Virus record (IMG/VR): IMGVR_UViG_3300044993_000633
Coordinates: 1 to 21,769 of that record
Length of the DNA stretch: 21,769 nt
DNA from: a virus
Direction: 5' to 3' (one strand)
The notes beneath the pieces were generated by a model. That model ran no database searches, had not been told where the DNA came from, and saw only the letters and a program-made list of their open reading frames with translations. The translations under genes were made by a program, and so were the position numbers. Shown piece by piece: positions 5,207-10,129 of this stretch (position 1 is its first letter; every line of letters begins with the position of its first letter).

Positions 5207-5983
5207 ATGACCACTAATTATTCTTGCCCCGACTGCGGCAAAATGTGTAAATCTTTTAAATCTCTTCGCTCCCATATGAACTGGCACAATCCGAAGTATG
5301 CTAGTTCTTGTTCTGGCAACGGGGAAAAAATACGCAGTAGCCTCAAGGCCAAAGCTGCATACCAGCAGCAAGCAAAAGAAACTCTCTATCTAGAGTCTCC
5401 TAATTACTGTAAACATTGCAGCTCTGTATTACCTTACGCAAAACGCGCTAATATTTTCTGCAATAGTTCATGTTCAGCCTCTCATAACAATCCGAAAAGA
5501 GCCAAACCCAAACAACACAATCCTATCAAAAAAGAGAACAGAAACCCCAAAATAATAATATCTTGTAAAGAATGCGGGGACAATATAGCCGTTCCATCTT
5601 GGGAAAAGTCCCGAAAATATTGCTCGGTCGAGTGTAGCAATAAAAACAAGTATCATCCTAATTCCATTAAAAAACACACTAGTATATATAAAGGTTATAA
5701 AATGGATTCTGGTGCAGAATTAGCATTTGCACAGCTACTAGATTCTCATAATATTACCTGGATAAAAAACTCAACTAAATTTTTTACCTTCATAGATTCG
5801 AAGGGGGTTGTTAGAAAATACTACCCTGACTTTTATCTCACCGAATACGATCATTGGGTAGAAATAAAAGGAAAAAGATATATCCGAGAGGATGATGATC
5901 TAAGATTGAAGTCGGTAGGTGACAATATCGAACTCATAATGAGTCACGATATTAGGCTACCAAGTGTTATAATGGCGGACTAG
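5207..5983 (+). CDS. Zinc-finger PD-(D/E)XK nuclease, homing-type
   Basis: A 258-residue protein on the strand opposite the tRNA array. A C2H2-like finger (CPDC then HMNWH) is followed by two CxxC...CxxxC zinc motifs (CKHC/CNSSC and CKEC/CSVEC) that probably bind DNA. The C-terminal region from SGAELAF through KYYPDF to HWVEIKGKRY carries the E, PD and ExK residues of a Vsr/PD-(D/E)XK nuclease. Nucleases of this design in phages are usually mobile homing endonucleases. The ATG at 5207 puts MTTNY before the first finger; the frame is open from 5141. The stop lies within the acceptor end of tRNA-Asp on the other strand. Confidence 0.78.
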   Translation: MTTNYSCPDCGKMCKSFKSLRSHMNWHNPKYASSCSGNGEKIRSSLKAKAAYQQQAKETLYLESPNYCKHCSSVLPYAKRANIFCNSSCSASHNNPKRAKPKQHNPIKKENRNPKIIISCKECGDNIAVPSWEKSRKYCSVECSNKNKYHPNSIKKHTSIYKGYKMDSGAELAFAQLLDSHNITWIKNSTKFFTFIDSKGVVRKYYPDFYLTEYDHWVEIKGKRYIREDDDLRLKSVGDNIELIMSHDIRLPSVIMAD

Positions 5984-6047
5984 ACGGATCCTGACACCGC
6001 AACCTTCCGCTCGACAGGCGGATGCTCTTCCTTTGAGCTACTAGTCC
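5973..6047 (-). tRNA. tRNA-Asp(GTC), altered T-loop
   Basis: Acceptor GGACTAG/CTAGTCC, G73, CCA; D-arm GCTC-AAAGGAA-GAGC; anticodon arm TCCGC-CTGTCGA-GCGGA. The T-arm reads GCGGT-GTCAGGA-TCCGT: U55 and C56 are kept with GG in the D-loop, but 54-58 is G-G and the last stem pair is U-U. Its 3' end overlaps the nuclease stop codon antisense. Confidence 0.83.
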
Positions 6048-6154
6048 ATTTTTACTGATAGGTAGACACTGAACCACACCTAGCAGTCCCCGCTCCCATT
6101 GATATAGAGGGATTTTACTAGACTTTTACTCGTCCGCCCCTCTAGGGTTGTAAT
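6048..6154 (-). other. tRNA-sized gap with weak hairpins
   Basis: Minus-strand hairpins such as CCC-TAGA-GGG and TCCC/GGGA are present, but no tRNA fold or ORF. It may be a decayed tRNA or spacer RNA. Confidence 0.3.
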
Positions 6155-6230
6155 TGGAGGACCCGGTCGGACTCGAACCGACAACCTAGGGATTAAAAGT
6201 CCCACGCTCTGCCTATTGAGCTACGGGTCC
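6155..6230 (-). tRNA. tRNA-Lys(TTT)
   Basis: Acceptor GGACCCG/CGGGTCC, U73, CCA. Anticodon arm TGGGA-CTTTTAA-TCCCT; D-loop with GG; T-loop TTCGAGT. Confidence 0.94.
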
Positions 6231-6281
6231 GTAATAACTGCTCAATATCGGCTGTAGACAGAACTTAATCTGTCTTTAAAC

Positions 6282-6355
6282 TGGCATATCCTCCAGAAGT
6301 CAAACCTGGGCCGTCGGTTTTGGAAACTGAAATGCTATCATAACACCTAGGGCAC
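6282..6355 (-). tRNA. tRNA-Trp(CCA), compensated elbow
   Basis: Anticodon loop TTCCAAA; acceptor GTGCCCT/AGGATAT with one C-A mismatch; G73, CCA; D-stem GTGT/GCAT; T-stem CCAGG/TCTGG. The T-loop is TTTGACT (U56 for C56) and the D-loop TATGATA has A19 for G19, giving a Watson-Crick A19-U56 pair. Position 8 is A and 14 is U, the reverse of the usual U8-A14. The anticodon stem also has one A-C mismatch. The 11-24 pair is U-A. Confidence 0.82.
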
Positions 6356-6362
6356 ATAAACT

Positions 6363-6437
6363 TGGAGCCGGGAGTTGGATTTTAACCAACCTTCTCTTGC
6401 TTTGCAGGCAAGCGTATAGACACTCTACCACCCCGGC
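6363..6437 (-). tRNA. tRNA-Cys(GCA), compensated elbow
   Basis: Acceptor GCCGGGG/TCCCGGC, U73, CCA; anticodon arm CTTGC-CTGCAAA-GCAAG; T-stem GTTGG/CCAAC. The T-loop TTAAAAT has A56 and the D-loop AGTGTCT has U19, giving a Watson-Crick U19-A56 pair in place of G19-C56. G15 faces G48, as in E. coli tRNA-Cys. Confidence 0.87.
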
Positions 6438-6445
6438 ATCAAAAC

Positions 6446-6536
6446 TGGCTGGGCTAGATGGATTCGAACCATCATACCCCTCACGGGGAATACAACGCAT
6501 TAACAGTGCGTCCTCTTACCATTAGAGTATAGCCCA
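6446..6536 (-). tRNA. tRNA-Asn(GTT) with class II variable arm
   Basis: Acceptor TGGGCTA/TAGCCCA with U1-A72, G73 (typical for Asn) and CCA; anticodon arm ACGCA-CTGTTAA-TGCGT; canonical T-arm GATGG-TTCGAAT-CCATC. About 20 nt follow the anticodon arm and form CCCC-GTGA-GGGG, a GNRA-capped variable arm normally restricted to Leu, Ser, Tyr and Sec tRNAs. Confidence 0.88.
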
Positions 6537-6551
6537 ATAATCTTATAAATT

Positions 6552-6612
6552 GGGGTGCCCTATCCCTTGGTATAGAAGACCAAAAGATTAATCTCTTGCT
6601 ATGCCGACACCC
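6552..6612 (-). tRNA. T-armless tRNA-Arg(TCT)-like, copy A
   Basis: Acceptor GGGTGTC/GGCACCC pairs fully and an anticodon arm TTGGT-CTTCTAT-ACCAA has an Arg(TCT) loop. A hairpin AAGAG-ATTAAT-CTTTT sits in the D-arm position, but only six bases (GGGATA) separate the anticodon arm from the acceptor, so no T-arm exists. CCA is absent. It is part of a duplicated unit. Confidence 0.45.
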
Positions 6613-6681
6613 AACATAGCCGTAGTTGTCTATATTTCTAAGATTCAGACAACAAATTCTTATACCTGTAGTCAATAGACC

Positions 6682-6742
6682 GGGGTGCCCTATCCCTTGG
6701 TATAGAAGACCAAAAGATTAATCTCTTGCTATGCCGACACCC
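6682..6742 (-). tRNA. T-armless tRNA-Arg(TCT)-like, copy B
   Basis: Sequence identical to copy A at 6552-6612. Exact conservation after duplication, including the acceptor stem, could mean recent duplication or selection. Confidence 0.45.
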
Positions 6743-6906
6743 AACATAGCCGTAGTTGTCTACCGTTCTGGGTTTATTCCCAGTCAGTATAAGAATCAGA
6801 CAACAAATTCTTATACCTATTGCCCCCTTCATTTTTTTAGGACAATTTAATAATAAAAATACATTTTCTTTATAATTAGGTTACTAATTAACGAATTGTT
6901 GACCTA

Positions 6907-6935
6907 TATATATACATTGTTGTCCGTGTTGTCAA
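6907..6935 (-). promoter_or_regulatory. Host-type promoter TTGACA-17-TATATA
   Basis: GG-TTGACA, 17-bp spacer, TATATA on the minus strand; reads into the duplicated RNA units and the tRNAs beyond. Confidence 0.75.
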
Positions 6936-6971
6936 CCGATTTTTCAAAAAATACCGACTTTTTTAAAAAAT

Positions 6972-7059
6972 TGGAGGACGTAGTGGGATTCGAACCCACA
7001 CGGCGAATTAACGCGGCAGATTAAGAGTCTGCTGGACCAGCCAATTGTCCAATACGTCC
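6972..7059 (-). tRNA. tRNA-Lys(CTT) with enlarged variable region
   Basis: Acceptor GGACGTA/TACGTCC, U73, CCA; D-stem GGAC/GTCC; anticodon arm GCAGA-CTCTTAA-TCTGC; T-arm GTGGG-TTCGAAT-CCCAC. Sixteen bases (with GCG-TTAATT-CGC) lie between anticodon and T-arms, instead of the usual five for Lys. Confidence 0.88.
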
Positions 7060-7069
7060 ATTTAATTAT

Positions 7070-7146
7070 TGGAGTCCTCGGGGAAACTCGAATTCCCGGC
7101 CTTCAGATTCGTAGTCTGATGCTCTATCCAACTGAGCTACGAGGAC
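7070..7146 (-). tRNA. tRNA-Arg(ACG)
   Basis: Acceptor GTCCTCG/CGAGGAC, U73, CCA; anticodon arm TCAGA-CTACGAA-TCTGA; T-loop TTCGAGT. A34 would normally be edited to inosine to read CGN codons. Confidence 0.94.
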
Positions 7147-7154
7147 TAAATTAA

Positions 7155-7232
7155 TGGAGCGCCAGGCAGGATTCGAACCCGCATGTATCCATTAGCTTTC
7201 TCTTGATTCGAAGTCAAGCGGCATACTGGCGC
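7155..7232 (-). tRNA. tRNA-Arg(TCG) lacking a D-arm
   Basis: Acceptor GCGCCAG/CTGGCGC, U73 and CCA, anticodon arm CTTGA-CTTCGAA-TCAAG and T-arm GCGGG-TTCGAAT-CCTGC are intact. Only seven bases separate acceptor and anticodon arm, so there is no D-arm; 19 bases follow the anticodon arm and contain AATGGATA, which looks like a D-loop. Total length is normal, as if D and variable regions had swapped sides. Confidence 0.75.
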
Positions 7233-7249
7233 AATAATAAAGAGTAATC

Positions 7250-7325
7250 TGGTGCTGCTGGAGGGGATCGAACCCTCGACCTCTTCCTTACCAAGGAAGT
7301 GCAACTTCCGCTGTGCTACAGCAGC
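7250..7325 (-). tRNA. tRNA-Thr(GGT)
   Basis: Acceptor GCTGCTG/CAGCAGC, A73, CCA; anticodon arm CTTCC-TTGGTAA-GGAAG; T-loop TTCGATC. Confidence 0.94.
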
Positions 7326-7332
7326 AAATATT

Positions 7333-7407
7333 TGGTTGCCCCCCTAGGGCTCGAACCTAGATTGACGGATTCAAAGTCCGCTCTCTTGCCAATTAGAGGA
7401 AGGGGCA
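7333..7407 (-). tRNA. tRNA-Gln(TTG)
   Basis: Acceptor TGCCCCT/GGGGGCA with the Gln-type U1-A72 pair, A73, CCA; anticodon loop CTTTGAA; T-loop TTCGAGC. Confidence 0.94.
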
Positions 7408-7443
7408 ATTTGTTCTTAATGTAATATTAGAAAAACAACATTT

Positions 7444-7519
7444 TGGATCCCCGGGATGGCTCCGCCCCATCAACCTCCAGGTTCAGAGCCTGGCGTTCTA
7501 CTAATTGAACTACCGGGGA
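7444..7519 (-). tRNA. tRNA-Gln(CTG), altered elbow
   Basis: Acceptor TCCCCGG/CCGGGGA, U73, CCA; D-stem GTTC/GAAC; anticodon arm CCAGG-CTCTGAA-CCTGG; T-stem GATGG/CCATC. The T-loop is GGCGGAG (G54, G55, C56, G58) and the D-loop AATTAGTA has A18-G19, the same paired change as in Ile and Val. Confidence 0.86.
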
Positions 7520-7524
7520 ATAAT

Positions 7525-7700
7525 AGATGTCAGTAGACTTCTTTCACGAGAAGCTAATTTTCTTCTATCTAACATCTACATTTATAGAATTAAATCATAT
7601 CTAATAAAAACTATCAGGGAATGCGTTTCCATATTACCAAGCAATTTTTTTTATATTACTAAGTAATATAGTGCTGTTTTCGTCGTTGATAGTTTTTAAT
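7525..7700 (-). ncRNA. Two hairpin-based structured segments
   Basis: On the minus strand AGATGT/ACATCT closes a branched segment around 7525-7577. A 10-bp AAAACTATCA/TGATAGTTTT stem (7607-7616 with 7687-7696) encloses smaller hairpins including ATATTAC/GTAATAT. No ORF, tRNA motif or known RNA family was recognised. Confidence 0.4.
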
Positions 7701-7730
7701 AAACATGGAATATAGACATACGGTTTTATT

Positions 7731-7763
7731 GTATTACTTGACAACTCAAAAGTCAAGTAATAC
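7731..7763. repeat. Perfect 12-bp hairpin
   Basis: GTATTACTTGAC and its exact complement are separated by nine bases. Neither strand has a clear U-run after it, so it may be an RNA-stabilising or processing structure rather than a terminator. Confidence 0.6.
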
Positions 7764-8010
7764 TTCGGTTCACGCCTTGCCCAGCTTAAAGCCAGTAGTC
7801 CGCCTTTTGCATAATAGAACTATGTCTATTAGCGGGAAGTAGTTTTTAGCTCTTCCCGACGGAGGTATCCGCGTGTCAGTCCACATTCACCTTCACACAG
7901 TGGAGTTCACCGTGCGCTCAGCTACCCTTTTTCTGATATTACTATCAGACGCGCCTTTCGGGGCACCTAGCTTAACTAGGAGGTCGATGGACTCAACCTG
8001 TTTTAATTTA
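7764..8010 (-). ncRNA. Multi-hairpin structured RNA of about 240 nt
   Basis: Lies between the attenuator-like terminator and the first tRNA. Minus-strand hairpins in order include GGTTGA/TCGACC, CCTAG/CTAGG, TCTGATA/TATCAGA, TCCAC/GTGGA, CGGA/TCCG, GGGAAG/CTTCCC and TAATAGA/TCTATTA. The density of clean stems in an otherwise AT-rich genome points to a structured RNA. I looked for tmRNA, RNase P and group I intron signatures by eye and saw none. Confidence 0.5.
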
Positions 8011-8011
8011 T

Positions 8012-8045
8012 AAAAAACCCCTGAAAATCTTTCGATTCTCAGGGG
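8012..8045 (-). terminator. Rho-independent terminator
   Basis: On the minus strand CCCCTGAGAATC-GAAA-GATTTTCAGGGG, a 12-bp stem with one G-U pair and a GAAA tetraloop, followed by six U. Its first four C are also needed by the preceding long hairpin. Confidence 0.85.
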
Positions 8046-8087
8046 CTAATATAAACACATATACTTTACTATGTTTACATTAGCCCC
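8042..8087 (-). promoter_or_regulatory. Antiterminator-like hairpin overlapping a stop codon
   Basis: GGGGCTAATGTAAACA pairs with TGTTTATATTAGCCCC (16 bp, one G-U). The 3' arm ends in the CCCC that begins the terminator stem, so the two compete. The 5' arm contains the TAA of the 43-codon ORF, so a terminating ribosome would block this hairpin and favour termination. Confidence 0.55.
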
Positions 8088-8211
8088 CGAGCCCCTTAAT
8101 ATTTGATTCGAGGCAAATCTGAGAATTTGCTGGGCAAACGTCCAAACGCATTGCCAGACTGAAATCTTTTCTTAACCAATATTGTTCAAATATGTTACGT
8201 ATCTTAGTCAT
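8080..8211 (-). CDS. 43-aa ORF, possible leader peptide
   Basis: Starts MTKIRNIFEQYW and ends GLGG with its stop inside the antiterminator-like hairpin. AGGA lies about 13 nt before the ATG, a weak fit. It follows the promoter at 8296-8324 and precedes the terminator. No family was recognised. The position suggests a leader whose translation controls readthrough into the RNA region; it could also be an ordinary small protein or a chance ORF. Confidence 0.4.
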   Translation of the reverse strand: MTKIRNIFEQYWLRKDFSLAMRLDVCPANSQICLESNIKGLGG

Positions 8212-8397
8212 ATTAGTATTTAGTCCTGATAAATTAAAACGTATTTTATCTCATATTTTTTAATGTTTTTTATTAAAAAGCAATAATACGTCATAACTAT
8301 ATATGATTCGTATATTGCTGTCAACAAAAAAATTTCATTCTTCAAAAAATTTTTAAAAGAGAAATGATTTCATCATAAATTTCAGCCTGATTAATAC
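8212..8397 (-). other. Leader and intergenic stretch
   Basis: Apart from the promoter at 8296-8324, no gene or strong structure was found. The sequence is AT-rich, and the part left of 8290 should be the 5' leader of the 43-codon ORF. Confidence 0.5.
8296..8324 (-). promoter_or_regulatory. Host-type promoter TTGACA-17-TATAGT
   Basis: TTGACA, 17-bp spacer, TATAGT on the minus strand, feeding the leader ORF and attenuator-like structure. Confidence 0.75.
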
Positions 8398-8575
8398 TTA
8401 CCAAAAGCCAAATAAATAAATGCCCGGGATAACTATAAAAACCAGAGTAAACAACACAATAATCACGTCCTTATAAGTGGTCCTAGACACCGAATTATCA
8501 AATATTGCGAGTGTTACTACAGTCCAAATCAACAGGTTGAACAAAAAAAACAATGTGACCAAGAATAGTAAGCAT
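8398..8575 (-). CDS. Small two-helix membrane protein, frameshift at T8
   Basis: The ATG at 8575 has a strong AAAGGA nine bases upstream and begins MLTILGHIVFF. After a run of eight T (8543-8550) the start frame soon stops, while the shifted frame continues LFNLLIWTVVTLAIF, a polar turn and VIIVLFTLVFIVIPGIYLF to a stop, giving about 58 residues with two membrane helices. Loss of one T would restore one frame. Transcriptional slippage, programmed frameshifting, a real null mutation or a sequencing error are all possible. A TTGACA element lies about 50 bp upstream of the start. Confidence 0.5.
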
Positions 8576-8603
8576 TAATCTGTTCCTTTTGTTATTCAAT
8601 TTA

Positions 8604-8630
8604 ACTATACTCTCTAAGTTAAAATGTCAA
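8604..8630 (-). promoter_or_regulatory. Probable promoter TTGACA/TATAGT, short spacer
   Basis: TTGACA with TATAGT 15 bp downstream on the minus strand (TAGTTA at 17 bp), ahead of the frameshifted membrane-protein gene. It fits the spacing rule less well than the other promoters. Confidence 0.45.
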
Positions 8631-8763
8631 AAGAGTTTTTTATCTGCAATTTGTTTTCTTGAACTTGCCTATCTCTCTCGATAATTAAATCCAATTAAAC
8701 GACAGTTTTTTTAATTTTTTATAATGTCCCAAAAATTATCACGAAGCCAATTTTAATCTTGTT

Positions 8764-9057
8764 TTATTCGATTATATCCTTTTTGCTAGGCTTATGAATT
8801 TGTAAATTTTGATTTAAAATATAATCACTATATTTAAGATAAAACATAACAGCGGATTGCTCAGTGCATATTGTAACAACACCTTCTGAACTTACAGAGT
8901 CTACGCCCAATTTTTCTACAACATACTTAAGAAAATCATAATGCCAATGTTCATTGTATTGTTTATATCTTCGTGAGCGAGGTTCGTTTTCATAGTCATT
9001 CATTAGTTGTACCCAAAAAGATGGATGTATTTTTGCAGTATAATGAAACTCAGACAT
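8764..9057 (-). CDS. Hypothetical protein, 97 aa
   Basis: Begins MSEFHYTAKIHPSFW. The start at 9057 is preferred over the longer frame because it overlaps the stop of the upstream gene (ATGTCTGA arrangement), typical of coupled phage genes. Rich in aromatic and charged residues, with no membrane segment or recognised motif. It probably shares a transcript with the Cys-rich protein before it. Confidence 0.7.
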   Translation of the reverse strand: MSEFHYTAKIHPSFWVQLMNDYENEPRSRRYKQYNEHWHYDFLKYVVEKLGVDSVSSEGVVTICTEQSAVMFYLKYSDYILNQNLQIHKPSKKDIIE

Positions 9058-9289
9058 AATACTTTCCTGCCAAGCCACAATACCCGTGTTCACCCTCGTA
9101 ATCAGGCAACTCTTTACCATAAGTGAATAAATTTGTTACTGGATCTTTAACCCAACGCCAAGCCATACACTCTGAGCCAATACACATTGATGCTTTGTCA
9201 ATGCCCCAGGGGGTTCTATTATAGGGCCCTTGATTATAAAAATTTCTAGAAAAAGGACACCACTTAGTTTTAGCTTGTTCTTCTGTCAT
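9050..9289 (-). CDS. Small Cys-rich phage protein, possible metal binding
   Basis: A 79-residue protein with four Cys in the pattern CPFS...CIGSECMAWRW...YCG (residues 11, 36, 41 and 71). Small proteins with this CxGSxCMAWR motif occur in many phages; the conserved Cys suggest a zinc or iron-sulfur site, but the function is not known. Its TGA stop overlaps the start of the 97-aa gene, implying translational coupling. Confidence 0.78.
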   Translation of the reverse strand: MTEEQAKTKWCPFSRNFYNQGPYNRTPWGIDKASMCIGSECMAWRWVKDPVTNLFTYGKELPDYEGEHGYCGLAGKYYV

Positions 9290-9328
9290 AAATGCCTACT
9301 TAGCAAACAAACAAAATTATTAACTATT

Positions 9329-9475
9329 TTAAAAATTCATGCTTAGCTTATAAATTTCGCCCTCTCCGGCCGTCCAAGTTTTTGCTTGAGTCTGTATATA
9401 AGTATGGTAATTAATAGTGTAATCAGCATCAACACCCGTAGTTTTATAAGAACGTTTCTTGAGGTTAGGCTTCAT
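9329..9475 (-). CDS. Small basic protein, 48 aa, start in a hairpin
   Basis: Begins MKPNLKKRSYKTTG and ends KLSMNF. The ATG lies at the tip of a perfect 8-bp inverted repeat (TTAGGCTT-TATG-AAGCCTAA), so translation initiation may be structurally controlled. No clear Shine-Dalgarno, no recognised family, moderate confidence that it is expressed. Confidence 0.5.
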   Translation of the reverse strand: MKPNLKKRSYKTTGVDADYTINYHTYIQTQAKTWTAGEGEIYKLSMNF

Positions 9476-9517
9476 AAAGCCTAATACTCGGAATTTTAAC
9501 AATCTTTACTTTAATCA

Positions 9518-9802
9518 CTAGCCCACCTGTGCGTCAATGATGCGAACCAAGTCTTCTGCAAAAACTCCAGTCTGAAGGCTATCTTGCTTTATTTCAGCAT
9601 TCCGAATACGGAAAAATTGAATGTCATACAGGTCCGTACCCTCATTATACTTGATATAAACATGGCCCTTCCACTTGACCATGCCCGAAGTCTTGAACTT
9701 CAAGCCATCTCCCATATCAACCATTTCCTTAGCACCCCAGGCAAAAAGTGCCATCGGATCAATCGTCTTGATTTGCGAAAGAATAGTGCGAGCAATAGTC
9801 AT
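9518..9802 (-). CDS. Conserved phage protein MTIARTIL family, 94 aa
   Basis: Begins MTIARTILSQI and has a beta-rich middle (KWKGHVYIKYNEGTDLYDIQFFRIR). I recognise the pattern from small proteins shared by many unrelated phages; their role is unknown. AAGGAG precedes the ATG and the promoter at 9828-9856 lies directly upstream, so it is probably expressed early. Confidence 0.75.
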   Translation of the reverse strand: MTIARTILSQIKTIDPMALFAWGAKEMVDMGDGLKFKTSGMVKWKGHVYIKYNEGTDLYDIQFFRIRNAEIKQDSLQTGVFAEDLVRIIDAQVG

Positions 9803-9827
9803 AGTAGTATCTCCTTGCTATGCCTTT

Positions 9828-9856
9828 TAAATAGCAGTTTAGGTAAGCTCTGTCAA
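9828..9856 (-). promoter_or_regulatory. Host-type promoter TTGACA-17-TATTTA
   Basis: GG-TTGACA, 17-bp spacer, TATTTA on the minus strand. It overlaps the TGA that ends the second WLNG-repeat remnant. Confidence 0.7.
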
Positions 9857-10107
9857 CCGAAAATATTAATTTTCTTTTCAAGTAGCATTCGAAATTGATA
9901 TTCGGTGATTTCTGCGTCAGTTAGTTTTTCTCCATTCAACCATCATTCTTTGGCGACATTTGCCCTTTCAATAGCAGGACTATCTTTTCGGTGTAGTTTT
10001 CCGTTCAGATACCAATGTTTGGTGCCATTTGCACTAATGACGGCGGGGCGGTCTTCTCTGTGAAGATTATTATTCAGATACCATTCTTTATTTTTATCCG
10101 ATAAAAT
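9853..10107 (-). pseudogene. Second WLNG/HREDGPA-repeat remnant with in-frame TGA
   Basis: The minus strand reads KEWYLNNNLHREDRPAV, then WYLNGKLHRKDSPAIE, then a final unit WLNGEKLTDAEITEYQFRMLL. One in-frame TGA (9943-9945) replaces the Trp expected in the last repeat, and no ATG or GTG follows the upstream in-frame TAA. Same defect pattern as 23-290; the C-terminal units of the two copies align throughout. Confidence 0.6.
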
Positions 10108-10129
10108 TTATTATAATGATGATATTAAA

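Larger units (their letters stand above)
6552..6817 (-). repeat. Tandem ~130-bp RNA unit, two copies
   Basis: Positions 6552-6632 are repeated without change at 6682-6762, and a further segment (CAGACAACAAATTCTTATAC in plus-strand reading) follows each copy after divergent spacers. On the minus strand each unit starts with a hairpin whose loop contains GTTGTCT, complementary to AGACAAC downstream in the same unit (possible pseudoknot), then leads into the T-armless tRNA-like part. In the upstream copy the hairpin is a perfect 10-bp GTATAAGAAT/ATTCTTATAC. Confidence 0.75.

Noticed and set aside
6552-6817. CRISPR array
   Set aside because: Only two long repeats, strong internal RNA structure and no regular spacers.
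6300-6832. Three minus-strand ORFs across Trp-Asn tRNAs and the tandem RNA units
   Set aside because: They share repeats only because the RNA units are duplicated; no ribosome sites and they overlap tRNAs.
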